This document shows, piece after piece, positions 31,094 to 39,750 of a stretch of DNA of 64,000 nucleotides (within the stretch, counting starts at the first letter, position 1; each line of letters starts with the position of its first letter). Where the stretch lies: assembly GCA_001872455.1 (NCBI GenBank), contig MNXJ01000084.1, forward strand, positions 1-64,000, given 5' to 3'. The notes under the pieces are model-generated. The model saw nothing but the letters and a program-made list of their open reading frames with translations, was not told where the DNA came from and ran no database searches. The stretch comes from Anaerolineae bacterium CG2_30_57_67 (GTDB lineage: Bacteria > Chloroflexota > Anaerolineae > Anaerolineales > Villigracilaceae). The position numbers were made by a program, and so were the translations under genes.

Positions 31094-31661
31094 ATATCCG
31101 CCAATACGCTCCGCTGCCGCCCTCGCGCGCCATCAGGCCACTGCCAACCAATTCGCGGCGCAAGGAGGCGGTATCTTCGTGAAAACGCGCCAATATTTCG
31201 TTGACTTGTTTCTCGCTGTAACGCGTCCCCGCATCGAAGGTCTGTACAACATGCCGCAAGATGGCCTCCAATTTTTTGCGCTGCGCCGGAATCGTTTTCA
31301 GGCGTCCATCTGGTAGGCTGAAAACGCGCACAACCTTGTGGTCATAGGCATTCACATCTACGCCATCAGCGGCGGCGCTCATTTGTGCCGGGGAAAGAAT
31401 GCGGCGTGAGAGCGCTTCCAGCGCCTGCTGGTCAAGGTGATAGACGCTGTAATAACCCTCGGCGCGGGCTGAAATCAGCCCGGTTTTGACCAGTTTGCCG
31501 AGGTGATGCGAAACGGTTGGGGCTTTGAGTTCCAGCAGCGCGGCCAATTCTTCCACGCTATATGCTTTTTGCGCCAGCAGGCCGATAATTTTCAGCCGGT
31601 TTGAGTCGGCCAGCGCTTTGAACAGGGTTACAAGTTCATCGGTAGTGTCTTCTGAATTCAT
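31092..31661 (-). CDS. ArsR-family winged-helix regulator fused to DUF2087
   Basis: A 189-residue protein. The N-terminal ArsR-type HTH (about residues 8-85: LFKALADSNRLKIIGLLAQKA, then LKAPTVSHHLGKLVKTGLI) is followed by a DUF2087 domain (about 105-189: RVFSLPDGRLKTIPAQRKKLEAILRHVV, ending AYWRI). There are no metal-binding Cys motifs of the SmtB type, so it is probably not a metal sensor. Its target is unknown; no operon partner is attached. Confidence 0.88.
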   Translation of the reverse strand: MNSEDTTDELVTLFKALADSNRLKIIGLLAQKAYSVEELAALLELKAPTVSHHLGKLVKTGLISARAEGYYSVYHLDQQALEALSRRILSPAQMSAAADGVDVNAYDHKVVRVFSLPDGRLKTIPAQRKKLEAILRHVVQTFDAGTRYSEKQVNEILARFHEDTASLRRELVGSGLMAREGGSGAYWRI

Positions 31662-31713
31662 TTTTGCCTTTTTAATTATATTATCTTCTAATTGATTTTA
31701 CCATAGTTAAAAC

Positions 31714-31745
31714 AAAAAGACGGCTCGACAACGAGCCGTCTTTTT
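31714..31745 (-). terminator. intrinsic terminator behind the 40-residue membrane protein
   Basis: A 14-bp perfect stem AAAAAGACGGCTCG (31714-31727) pairs with 31732-31745 around loop ACAA; the minus strand continues TTTTTGTTTT. It lies between the small gene at 31760 and the ArsR gene. Confidence 0.85.
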
Positions 31746-31759
31746 GCAAAAGGTGCGCG

Positions 31760-31882
31760 TCAGTGCGGCAAAATTACGCGCGAGTCGTCATAGTCTTGTT
31801 TGCGAAAGAGGATATTGACCAGGCTGATGGGCAGAAAAACCAGCATGAGCGCCAAAACGAGAATAACAAAAATGGGGTCCAT
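31760..31882 (-). CDS. small single-pass membrane protein (40 residues)
   Basis: The ATG at 31882 follows AAAGGAG and encodes MDPIFVILVLALMLVFLPIS, then LVNILFRKQDYDDSRVILPH and stop. One N-terminal hydrophobic helix (residues 4-24) precedes a short charged tail. It has its own Shine-Dalgarno and a strong terminator, so it is likely a real transcription unit, but I recognise no family. Confidence 0.6.
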   Translation of the reverse strand: MDPIFVILVLALMLVFLPISLVNILFRKQDYDDSRVILPH

Positions 31883-32011
31883 GAGAATGCTCCTTTCCAA
31901 ATCATTTCTACGCGCCAGATAAGAAAAAGACGTAAAAAATGTTGTTTTGTTCCATGCTTAATCAAACCCCATTTTGCTCCAAGAGGCGCATTACAGAAGC
32001 CTGACAGCGCC

Positions 32012-32254
32012 TCAACAAACCTGCAAGGTGGATTCTTCCACACCAATCCACAATGTGCCGGGCAAAATGGAACGCCAGGGGCGCACCGTCACCGGCCCGG
32101 CGACGCGCTCCGCGTCGGTCATCATGGCGGGATTCACGCGGCAAGCGTTGGGCGTTTTGCCATATTTGGCGCGAAAGTAGGCCGCCGCGCGCAACACTTT
32201 TTCATCCAGCGCCGTTTTGGGGTCGGGGTCAAACCACATCATGCCAATGTCCAT
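32012..32254 (-). CDS. hypothetical 80-residue protein in the LexA-controlled operon
   Basis: Starts at ATG 32254 behind AAAAGGAGAAATTGAA. The sequence MDIGMMWFDPDPKTALDEKV begins a compact protein with a helical middle (VLRAAAYFRAKYGKTPNACRV) and an ERVAGPVTVRPW stretch. It shows no membrane segment and no known motif. It lies 15 bases behind the P-loop ATPase gene, so it is probably co-expressed with it. Confidence 0.7.
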   Translation of the reverse strand: MDIGMMWFDPDPKTALDEKVLRAAAYFRAKYGKTPNACRVNPAMMTDAERVAGPVTVRPWRSILPGTLWIGVEESTLQVC

Positions 32255-32269
32255 TTCAATTTCTCCTTT

Positions 32270-33049
32270 TTATGCGTTGGCGGAAAGCCAAAAGCGCAAC
32301 CATTGCGAGCGTTGACGCAGGCAAAACTCGTAGCACGGAAAAAGTTGGTTGAGCGGCGCGCCCGGCACGGGGGTCAGTTCTTCGTTCAGCGCCGGGTCGG
32401 CAATGCGGCCAAAAATGCGGGTGCGAAAGAAAGCCAGCCAATCGGGCAGTTTCGCGGCGCGCGCCGAATTGATGGCGGCCACCGGCCACAGCCGGGCACG
32501 CGGGCCGTATTCCAACAGATAAGTCAAGTTGGCGCGGGCATCGTCATCCAGGTGTAGGGCCGAATCGAGGCCGTCAATCAATAAAATCAGCGCGCGGCCA
32601 TCACCGCCGCGCTCCACCCATTCGGCCAGATGCGCCAGTAACTTGGCGGCGGAGGCAGCGTAAGCGGGAAAAACATTCAGACCGGTTTCGGCTTGCAGGG
32701 CGCTCCACTCGCTGGGAAAATCCGTCAGCGCAGTCAGCCCAACCGATTGAGGAGAATTCATGCGCGCGGTGGAGCGCGCCAGGCTCTGCAAGAAAAGCGT
32801 TTTGCCGCTGCCCCGGTCAGCAGTGACGAGCACCGCGCCCGTGGCGGGCTGGTCCATGCGTAAAAGCACGGGCAACCCGTCGCCGGCCACGCCAAACAGC
32901 GCCGCGTTGGGCGGAATGGGACCCATTTGCGCCAACACTTCCGCCAGGTGCGGGAAGACCACGCGCGCCGGGAGCGGTTCCGCGCCCAGCTCGGCTTGAA
33001 CTTCTTGTAAGGCGTGCAAGGCCAGCGCAAAGGTTTCATAACGAGGCAT
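32270..33049 (-). CDS. P-loop ATPase of unknown role (FtsK/HerA-like appearance), LexA-controlled
   Basis: A 259-residue protein from ATG 33049 (MPRYETFALA). Walker A is ADRGSGKT (residues 77-84), Walker B ALILLIDGLD, and a downstream ARLWPVAAINSA segment looks like a sensor strand. The helical N-terminus precedes a single ATPase core; there is no membrane or gamma domain. It heads an operon with the 80-residue gene. The promoter region carries a LexA-type operator at 33066-33077, suggesting induction on DNA damage. It is not recognisably ImuA, SulA or RecA. Confidence 0.75.
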   Translation of the reverse strand: MPRYETFALALHALQEVQAELGAEPLPARVVFPHLAEVLAQMGPIPPNAALFGVAGDGLPVLLRMDQPATGAVLVTADRGSGKTLFLQSLARSTARMNSPQSVGLTALTDFPSEWSALQAETGLNVFPAYAASAAKLLAHLAEWVERGGDGRALILLIDGLDSALHLDDDARANLTYLLEYGPRARLWPVAAINSARAAKLPDWLAFFRTRIFGRIADPALNEELTPVPGAPLNQLFPCYEFCLRQRSQWLRFWLSANA

Positions 33050-33065
33050 AGGACATTCCATTGAC

Positions 33066-33107
33066 GAACATTTGTTCTATTATAATGGGGTTTTGACGTT
33101 ATTTCAA
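33066..33107 (-). promoter_or_regulatory. promoter with LexA-type operator for the P-loop ATPase operon
   Basis: Minus strand -35 TTGAAA (33107-33102), 17-base spacer, -10 TATAAT (33084-33079). The palindrome GAAC-ATTT-GTTC (33066-33077), flanked by C and T as in Gram-positive type SOS boxes, covers the likely transcription start. The same GAAC-N4-GTTC core sits in the lexA promoter of this window (49301-49312). Confidence 0.75.
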
Positions 33108-33119
33108 GAGGCAATTTCT

Positions 33120-33212
33120 GGTGATTACCCACAAGCCGCCAATTTTCGTCCTGCGGACAAAAGCGACATTTATGTCGCCTTGCAGGGTGGAGCAAAGATG
33201 TGGGGTATCACC
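33120..33212. mobile_element. MITE-like palindromic element, copy 2 (93 bp)
   Basis: Ends GGTGATTACCCACA (33120-33133) and TGTGGGGTATCACC (33199-33212) match copy 1 at 21326-21444. It lacks 26 bases in the centre compared with that copy, and the interior reads GACAAAAGCGACATTTATGTCGCC-TTGCAGG. It lies between the LexA-controlled promoter and the EamA gene. Confidence 0.8.
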
Positions 33213-33317
33213 AGGTAATTTTTGGTGATTAAATTTTTCTAGCAGTTTGAATCAAGTACAATCAGTCGGTCTTCCAAAAAAACATTGTACAGACTGTTTA
33301 TTTCAAACCACCTTTTT

Positions 33318-34175
33318 ATGAATTTCATTTCCCTTCTTCCAGTTTTATACGGCCTGGGCGCTGCGGGTGCCTGGGGCGCCGGCGATTTTGCTGGTGGTCT
33401 GGCCGCGCGGCGCAGTAATGCGCTGGCGGCAGTTTTTCATGCAGAATGGCTGGGAATTATTGGCGTGCTGGGCGCGGCCTGGCTGTATGCGGAACCCATG
33501 CTGGCGGCGCGCGTGTGGCTGTGGGCGATGCTAGCCGGGGCGATTGGTTCGGCGGGCCTGGTGCTGTTGTACCAGGCCATGTCTGACGGACAGATGAGCA
33601 TTGCCGCGCCGGTTTCGGCGTTGGTGGCGGCAATCTTGCCGGTGACGGTCAGCGCTGTCAGCGAAGGCCTGCCGGGCTGGGAAAAAATTATTGGCTTCGG
33701 GTTGGCGTTGCTGGCGGTGTGGCTGGTTTCAACCGGCGAGAGCGGCCCGCTGGGAATGAAAATTGCGAGCTGGCAGGCGTTACGTTTGCCATTTTTGGCT
33801 GGGATTGCCTTTGGCCTTTATTTTGTACTGATGCGTGATGCCGGGCGCACAGGGTTATTTTGGCCGCTGGTAGCCTCGCGCAGCGGCGGCATGGCAATTT
33901 TGGCTGTGTATGCCGGGCTGACACGTTCATCGTTGCGCGTCAGCCGCCCGGTTTGGCCGGTGATGCTGGTCAATGCCGTGATGGATGTGACCGCCAATGG
34001 GCTGTATGTGCTGGCCGGGCAGGTTGGACGGCTGGATGTCGCCGCGGTGCTTGGCTCTCTCTACCCGGGTGTGACGGTTTTACTGGCGTGGCTGGTGCTA
34101 AAAGAACGCATACGCGGCTGGCAAAAGCTGGGAATTGCGCTGGCGCTGGCGGCGATTGGTTTGATTGCAGGTTAA
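33318..34175 (+). CDS. EamA/DMT-superfamily transporter
   Basis: A 285-residue integral membrane protein with about ten helices and two EamA repeats (opening YGLGAAGAWGAGDFAGGLAARRSN; the second half ends GRLDVAAVLGSLYPGVTVLLAWLVLKERIRGWQKLGI). I start it at ATG 33318; upstream in-frame codons lack similarity. No Shine-Dalgarno is visible. It is followed 13 bases later by an SDR gene. Substrate unknown. Confidence 0.88.
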   Translation: MNFISLLPVLYGLGAAGAWGAGDFAGGLAARRSNALAAVFHAEWLGIIGVLGAAWLYAEPMLAARVWLWAMLAGAIGSAGLVLLYQAMSDGQMSIAAPVSALVAAILPVTVSAVSEGLPGWEKIIGFGLALLAVWLVSTGESGPLGMKIASWQALRLPFLAGIAFGLYFVLMRDAGRTGLFWPLVASRSGGMAILAVYAGLTRSSLRVSRPVWPVMLVNAVMDVTANGLYVLAGQVGRLDVAAVLGSLYPGVTVLLAWLVLKERIRGWQKLGIALALAAIGLIAG

Positions 34176-34188
34176 CGGAAGCAACTCA

Positions 34189-34965
34189 ATGAGCAAACTG
34201 ACCGGAAAAACGGCAATTGTGACCGGGGCGACAAGCGGTATCGGCAGGGCAACCGCGCTACTTTTCGCGGAAGAAGGCGCCAGCTTGGTGTTGACGGGCC
34301 GCCGCCGGGAACGCGGAAAAGCCGTCGAAGCGGAATGCAGGCAGCGGGGCGCGCGCGCTGTCTTTGTCGAGGCCGACCATACTCAAAGCGCGGATTGCGT
34401 CCGAGTGGTCACGTCGGCCCTGCGGGAGTTTCATCAGATTGATATTTTGTTCAACAACGCTGGCATTGTTACTCAGGGGACGGCAGAAAGCGCGAGCGAG
34501 GCAGATTGGGCGGCGACGTTGGCGCTAAACGTGACGGCGGTCTGGCGGATGTGCCGTTTGGTCATCCCGGAGATGCGCAAAGTGGGCGGCGGCGTAATTG
34601 TCAATAACGCTTCGGATTGGGCGGTGGTGGGCGGGAAAGGTGCATTGCCCTACGCTGCCAGCAAAGGCGCGGTGGCGTCAATGACCAAAAGCATGGCGCT
34701 CGACCACGCGCACGAAAATATCCGCGTCAACGCTGTTTGCCCCGGCGATACGTTTGTGGAGCGCTGGCTGGAGAAGGGTTACTTTGAAGGCTCGTCGCCA
34801 GTGACGCTGGAGGCAGCCCAGGCCGAGTCGGCGGCCTATCTGCCGATGAAGCGCTTCGGGCGGCCCGAAGAGATTGCGCGGGCGGTGCTGTTTTTGGCGT
34901 CGGAAGATTCGTCCTTCGTCACCGGGCATTTGTTGTTGGTGGATGGCGGCAATACGGCACAGTAA
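34189..34965 (+). CDS. short-chain dehydrogenase/reductase (SDR)
   Basis: A 258-residue classical SDR. The cofactor loop is TGATSGIG (residues 11-18), with Arg residues after strand 2 (TGRRRERG) suggesting NADP(H), then NNAG, a Ser in VNNASDW, the catalytic YAASK and VNAVCPGDTF. The C-terminus GHLLLVDGGNTA is standard. It starts 13 bases after the EamA stop and is probably co-transcribed. Substrate unknown. Confidence 0.92.
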   Translation: MSKLTGKTAIVTGATSGIGRATALLFAEEGASLVLTGRRRERGKAVEAECRQRGARAVFVEADHTQSADCVRVVTSALREFHQIDILFNNAGIVTQGTAESASEADWAATLALNVTAVWRMCRLVIPEMRKVGGGVIVNNASDWAVVGGKGALPYAASKGAVASMTKSMALDHAHENIRVNAVCPGDTFVERWLEKGYFEGSSPVTLEAAQAESAAYLPMKRFGRPEEIARAVLFLASEDSSFVTGHLLLVDGGNTAQ

Positions 34966-35003
34966 AACATTGGCTCATTGGGAATCGGCGTGGTTAACCA
35001 TTT

Positions 35004-35092
35004 TGGGACACGGATTTCACGAAAAACACGGAAAAAGAGCCGATTTTAAAGGCTTTTCCGTGCCATCCGTGTTGTCCGTGTCCAAGAACCTG
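35004..35092. repeat. imperfect palindromic repeat with CACGGA/TCCGTG units
   Basis: The left part contains GGACACGGATTTCACG and AACACGG; the right part contains TTTTCCGTGCCATCCGTG and TGTCCGTGTCC. The halves are roughly complementary. The spacer 34966-35217 has no gene besides this repeat and the MarR upstream region. Confidence 0.55.
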
Positions 35093-35181
35093 GGCAACTC
35101 CCAGAGAGCCAAAACATTAGAGTCTTATCAGAATTTCTGGTTCGGGGGAATGCAGGCTTGACAGGATTTTGATTTCAGATA

Positions 35182-35218
35182 TAGTTAACCATACTTAAAT
35201 AGAAGGCAGGCTTAACTA
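35182..35218 (+). promoter_or_regulatory. possible MarR operator
   Basis: Inverted repeat TAGTTAA (35182-35188) and TTAACTA (35212-35218), the second touching the marR-like start codon. The position suits autoregulation of the regulator and exporter operon. Evidence is only the symmetry. Confidence 0.35.
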
Positions 35219-35682
35219 TGACTAATTTGCTCCAATTTTCAAAATCTTTGCGCGAGTGGATGGAGATTTTTGCCCACCATTCAATGCACGATACAACCCG
35301 GTACATCAAAACGACCGGGTTTTCGATGCCGCAGTTTTTTATGTTGATGCACGTCCATCGGCATGAGCGCTGTGGCATTTCAGATTTAAGCGAGCGCATG
35401 GAAGTTTCTGCCGCCGCCGCCAGCCAGCTGGCCGACAAATTGGTGCAGGCCGGGCTGTTGGAACGCAATGAAGATTTGCACGACCGGCGTGCCAAGCACC
35501 TGACCCTGACGCCAAAGGGGCAGGCGTTCATCAATGCCAGCATTGCCGAGCGTTACCGCTGGATGGAACAAGTGGCCGAGAATTTGAGCGCCGATGAGCG
35601 CGAAACGGTCAACCAGGCGATGGTTATTTTGACCAAAGCAGCCAAACAACAGGAGGAGTCCCTTGCAAGCAACCATGAGTAA
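35218..35682 (+). CDS. MarR-family transcriptional regulator
   Basis: A 154-residue winged-helix regulator: a dimerisation helix, the HTH (ISDLSERMEVSAAAASQLADKLVQAGLL) and the beta-wing DRRAKHLTLTPKGQAF. Its end overlaps the start region of the ABC exporter genes it most likely controls (the next gene begins at 35663 or 35675). The ligand is probably a drug or metabolite exported by the transporter; that is inference. Confidence 0.9.
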   Translation: MTNLLQFSKSLREWMEIFAHHSMHDTTRYIKTTGFSMPQFFMLMHVHRHERCGISDLSERMEVSAAAASQLADKLVQAGLLERNEDLHDRRAKHLTLTPKGQAFINASIAERYRWMEQVAENLSADERETVNQAMVILTKAAKQQEESLASNHE

Positions 35683-37603
35683 GTCCAAGTCGCGTTCTCG
35701 CGGCGGGGGAAACAATTCCAAAGCCATTCTGCGATCCACCAGCTACCTGTGGAAATATCGCGGGCAGGCCGCCCTGCCGTATGTCTTTTTGCTGGTTGCC
35801 ACTCTGGCGCAACTGGCCGTTCCGCGTCTAATTCGCAACATCATTGACGCGGTGACCAGCGGTGTCATCGCCGCCAAAGTGCTGGCAGCGCTCAACCAAA
35901 TTCCAGCGATGATGTTGGATCAGGCGTTGCCGAAAATTTTAACATTTTTGCATTACGACAGTGCGATGACGGCGGAGCAGTTGACGGCTCAATTGACTGC
36001 CGACAAAACCAATGCGCCGACTCTGCTGATGCAGGCCGGGCTGATGATTGTCGGCTTTGCAGTTTTACGCGGAGTGTTTTCCTTTTTGCAGGCTTATTGG
36101 GCGGAGCGCAACTCGCAAGCCATGGCCTACGACTTGCGCAACGACCTGTATGCCAAAATTCAACGCCTGTCATTTTCTTACCACGACCAAAATCAGACCG
36201 GCCAGTTGATGATTCGCGCTACCGATGACGTCGAAAAACTGCGCCTGTTTTTGGGGCAGGGCCTGTTGCAACTGGTAGGCTCGATTGTTTTACTGGTCAT
36301 TACGCTCATCATTCTCTTTAGCGCCAACACCGGGCTGGCGCTGGCAACCATCTGGATTTTGCCAGTGGCGCTGATTCTGTTCATGATTTTTGGCACCATC
36401 AGCCAGCCGCTGTTTGCACGGGTTCAGCAAAAACTTTCGGCGCTGAATACCATTTTGCAGGAAAACCTGGCCGGGATTAAGGTCGTCAAGGCTTTTACGC
36501 GCGAAAAGAGCGAACAGGTCAAGTTCAATCAGGCCGCCGACGTGCTGATGGCGCAACAAATCACCATTGCGCGGCTGTTTACGTTTTTGATGCCTTTCGT
36601 GTTTTTGATTGCCAACCTGGGACAGGCCACCACGCTGTTCGTGGGTGGGAAAGGTATCATCGTCGGCACGCTGACGTTGGGCGAGTGGCAAGAATTTAGC
36701 ATGTATCTGATGTACCTGTTTTTTCCGATTGCGCAACTTGGTTTCATCATCACACAGTTTGGACAGGCCGCCGCATCAGCCACACGTATCTTTGAGATTT
36801 TGGATGCCAAATCAGATGTCAAGGACAAACCCGACGCCATCCGCTTGCCCCCTTCACAGGGCCACATCAAGTTTGAGAATGTCTCCTTCCGCTATATTGG
36901 GACGGGTGAACCGGTGCTGTCCAACGTCAGCTTTGCAGCCGAACCAGGACAAACCATCGCCCTGTTGGGCGCAACCGGTTCTGGCAAAACTTCCATCATC
37001 AACCTGTTGCCGCGCTTCTACGACCCGACCGATGGCAAAATCACCATTGACGGCTATGATTTGCGCGATGTGACACTCGAATCGCTGCGCGCCCAAATTG
37101 GCAATGTCTTGCAAGAGACCACCCTGTTCACCGGCACCATTCGCGACAACATTGCCTTTGGCAAACCGGAGGCCAGCGACGAGGAAATTATCGCGGCGGC
37201 CAAAGCGGCAGCGGCGCACGATTTCATCCTATCTTTCCCTGAAGGCTACGCTACCCCCGTCGGTGAGCGCGGAACCACGCTTTCGGGCGGGCAAAAACAG
37301 CGTGTCGCCATTGCCCGCGCCTTGTTGCTCAACCCGCGCATTCTGATTTTGGATGATTCCACTTCCAGTGTGGATCTCGGCACCGAAGCGGTCATCCAAA
37401 CTGCGCTGGAGAAATTGATGCAGGGGCGTACCTCCTTCGTCATCGCCCAGCGCATCAGCACCGTCATCAACGCTGACCAGATTATCGTTCTTGATAAAGG
37501 TCAGGTGGCCGCCATCGGTAAACATGCTGACCTGCTGGAAAACAACGAAATCTACGCTGAAATTTACAGCTCACAATTACTCGGCGACGAAGACCACAAG
37601 TAG
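35663..37603 (+). CDS. heterodimeric ABC exporter, subunit A (degenerate-site half)
   Basis: Fused six-helix membrane domain and ATPase, 646 residues. The P-loop is GATGSGKT and the signature LSGGQ. The residue after Walker B is Asp, not Glu (ILILDDSTSS), and the switch His is Gln (VIAQRIS): the degenerate half of TM287/288- or BmrCD-type heterodimers. A soluble insert lies between the first two helices. The start is ambiguous: TTG 35663 sits 4 bases after AGGAGGAG, ATG 35675 is 16 bases after it; both overlap the MarR gene end. Confidence 0.92.
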   Translation: MQATMSKSKSRSRGGGNNSKAILRSTSYLWKYRGQAALPYVFLLVATLAQLAVPRLIRNIIDAVTSGVIAAKVLAALNQIPAMMLDQALPKILTFLHYDSAMTAEQLTAQLTADKTNAPTLLMQAGLMIVGFAVLRGVFSFLQAYWAERNSQAMAYDLRNDLYAKIQRLSFSYHDQNQTGQLMIRATDDVEKLRLFLGQGLLQLVGSIVLLVITLIILFSANTGLALATIWILPVALILFMIFGTISQPLFARVQQKLSALNTILQENLAGIKVVKAFTREKSEQVKFNQAADVLMAQQITIARLFTFLMPFVFLIANLGQATTLFVGGKGIIVGTLTLGEWQEFSMYLMYLFFPIAQLGFIITQFGQAAASATRIFEILDAKSDVKDKPDAIRLPPSQGHIKFENVSFRYIGTGEPVLSNVSFAAEPGQTIALLGATGSGKTSIINLLPRFYDPTDGKITIDGYDLRDVTLESLRAQIGNVLQETTLFTGTIRDNIAFGKPEASDEEIIAAAKAAAAHDFILSFPEGYATPVGERGTTLSGGQKQRVAIARALLLNPRILILDDSTSSVDLGTEAVIQTALEKLMQGRTSFVIAQRISTVINADQIIVLDKGQVAAIGKHADLLENNEIYAEIYSSQLLGDEDHK

Positions 37604-37659
37604 ACGCGCAAGCGCTGCTACCGACACCTTTTTCCCGATTAACAAGGAGAACATACCCT

Positions 37660-39657
37660 ATGATGCACGGACGACAGGGCGGCTTCCTGAACCAGGAAAC
37701 CTCCAAACCGAAAAGCGCCGGTCAAACCCTTGGCCGCCTGGTAAAACATTTTGCCCCATTTTGGCCGGGGCTGTTGATGGCCGCAGTTTTTGTGATCATT
37801 GCCACCTGGGCGCAAGTCACCAACCCGGAACTGACCGGACAGCTGGTGGATTGTTACCTAGCCCCGGCGGCTTCTGGCAGCGGGCTCAGTTTTCCCGGCG
37901 CCGGAAGCGATACCAGCAACGCTGGTTCCAACTGCTGGCTTTCTGACAACAAAACTCCCGCAGGCGTCACACAGACGATCATCAAAAACGTCTTCACACT
38001 GGGTGGAATGCCGGCCCCAAAATCTGACGGTTCGATGACCAACGAGGAACGCATTGCCGGGCTTTCACGCATGATTGCGCTGGTGGTAACGTTGTTTGTG
38101 ATGACTTCTCTGCTTAACGGCCTGACCTTTTTTTCCATGACCTGGGCAGGACAACATGTTCTGCGCTCTCTGCGGGTGGAAGTGTTTGAACATCTGCACC
38201 GTCTGCCGATTGGTTACTATGCCGAACACGAGGCGGGCGACCTGATGAGCCGCATCACCAACGATACCGAAACCATCAATCAGGCCATCAGTTTTGCGCT
38301 TGTCAACGTTGCCAGTGGAATTTTGCTCTTGGTCTGGATTGCTTACAACATGCTCACCAAAAACATTCCGTTTGCGCTGTTGAGCATGTCCGTTGCCCCG
38401 CTGATGTTGCTGGCTACGCTCTACTTCTCTGACCAGGCGCGCAAAGCCTTCCGCAAGACACGCCTGGAAATGGGCTCGGTCAACGCCAGTTTGCAAGAGA
38501 GCATTTCGGCGGTGCGCGAAGCCCAGGCTTTCAATCGCGCTGAAGAAAACATTGAGCAATTTCGCGTCACCAACGCCGCCAACCGAGACGCCAACGTCCG
38601 CGCGGTGATGTTTACCTCGGCCCTCGCCCCCACCCTTGAGGCGCTCGGCTACCTGGCGCTGGCGATTGTCGTCGGCGCGGGCGGATTGGCGCTGCTGGGT
38701 GGCACGCCCCTGTTCGGAACGGCGGTTTCACTCGGCCTGGTCATCACTTTCCTGGCTTACGTTCAGCGCTTCAACCAGCCTATTCAACAGATTTCGGTGC
38801 TGTGGGGCAATATTCAGAGCGCCATTGCCGGGGCCGAGCGCATTTTTGGCTTGCTGGATGAAGACCCGGCCATCAAAGATCGCCCCGATGCCGCACGCAT
38901 GGGCACGATTACCGGGCGGGTGGAATTCAAGGATGTCACCGCTGAGTACAAGCCCGGCGAACCGGTGCTAAAAGGGGTCAACTTTCGCGCTGAAGCCGGG
39001 CAGACGGTTGCCATTGTTGGGCCAACTGGCGCGGGGAAAACCACCATCATCAACCTGATTCCGCGCTTTTATGATGTCACTGGCGGCGCGGTGACGATTG
39101 ACGGTACCGATGTCCGCGCGGTTACCGCCGAATCGCTCCGCGAGCAAATCGGTATTGTTTTGCAAGATACCTTCATGTTCAGCACCAGCGTGATGGAAAA
39201 CATCCGCTTCGGCAAGCCCACCGCCAGCGACGAGGAAGTCATCGCCGCCGCGCAGTTGGCGCACGCCGACGGTTTCATTGAGCGCCTGCCAGAAAAGTAC
39301 CAAACTGTTCTCGGCGAGCGTGGTTCCGGCCTCAGCCAGGGACAGCGTCAACTGCTCTCCATCGCGCGCGCCGCCCTATCCGACCCGAAAATTCTCATCC
39401 TCGACGAAGCCACTTCCAGCGTAGATACGCGCACCGAGCGCCTGATTCAAAAAGCGCTGGAGACTCTGCTTCAGGGACGCACCAGCTTTGTCATCGCCCA
39501 CCGCCTCAGCACCATCCGCAGCGCCGATGTGATTCTCGTCCTGAAGGATGGCGAAATCATCGAGCGTGGCAAACATGACGACTTGCTGACCCAAAAGGGC
39601 TTTTACTACGACTTGTACATGAGCCAGTTCAAAAAGCAGGAAGAAATGGCGGTTTAA
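37660..39657 (+). CDS. heterodimeric ABC exporter, subunit B (catalytic half)
   Basis: A 665-residue partner with P-loop GPTGAGKT, intact Walker B plus Glu (ILILDEATSS) and switch His (VIAHRLS), but signature LSQGQ in place of LSGGQ. This is the expected complement to subunit A: one consensus and one degenerate ATP site. A soluble insert of about 75 residues (about 65-140) sits between the first two helices, with two Cys that could form a disulfide outside the membrane. It starts at ATG 37660 after AAGGAGAAC. Confidence 0.92.
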   Translation: MMHGRQGGFLNQETSKPKSAGQTLGRLVKHFAPFWPGLLMAAVFVIIATWAQVTNPELTGQLVDCYLAPAASGSGLSFPGAGSDTSNAGSNCWLSDNKTPAGVTQTIIKNVFTLGGMPAPKSDGSMTNEERIAGLSRMIALVVTLFVMTSLLNGLTFFSMTWAGQHVLRSLRVEVFEHLHRLPIGYYAEHEAGDLMSRITNDTETINQAISFALVNVASGILLLVWIAYNMLTKNIPFALLSMSVAPLMLLATLYFSDQARKAFRKTRLEMGSVNASLQESISAVREAQAFNRAEENIEQFRVTNAANRDANVRAVMFTSALAPTLEALGYLALAIVVGAGGLALLGGTPLFGTAVSLGLVITFLAYVQRFNQPIQQISVLWGNIQSAIAGAERIFGLLDEDPAIKDRPDAARMGTITGRVEFKDVTAEYKPGEPVLKGVNFRAEAGQTVAIVGPTGAGKTTIINLIPRFYDVTGGAVTIDGTDVRAVTAESLREQIGIVLQDTFMFSTSVMENIRFGKPTASDEEVIAAAQLAHADGFIERLPEKYQTVLGERGSGLSQGQRQLLSIARAALSDPKILILDEATSSVDTRTERLIQKALETLLQGRTSFVIAHRLSTIRSADVILVLKDGEIIERGKHDDLLTQKGFYYDLYMSQFKKQEEMAV

Positions 39658-39750
39658 GCCGCGGCACAGGTTGTTTGCGGCTGAAAGCCGCGCTATGATT
39701 GACGGGTGATAAAATAGCCCGTCAATTCTTTTTTAACCCGGAAGCCTTTG

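Noticed and set aside
34966-35217. Search for a tRNA in the spacer before the MarR gene
   Set aside because: No cloverleaf, no GGTTCGAATCC-type T loop with matching acceptor stem; only palindromic repeat material. No tRNA or rRNA was found elsewhere in the window either.
36200-37603. Asp in place of Glu after Walker B and Gln in place of the switch His in ABC exporter subunit A as possible inactivating mutations
   Set aside because: This is the normal degenerate site of heterodimeric exporters; the partner gene has the complementary intact residues.
39660-39715. GCGGCT-GAA-AGCCGC hairpin after the exporter genes as terminator
   Set aside because: The stem is only 6-7 bp and is not followed by a T-run; it may be another short repeat.
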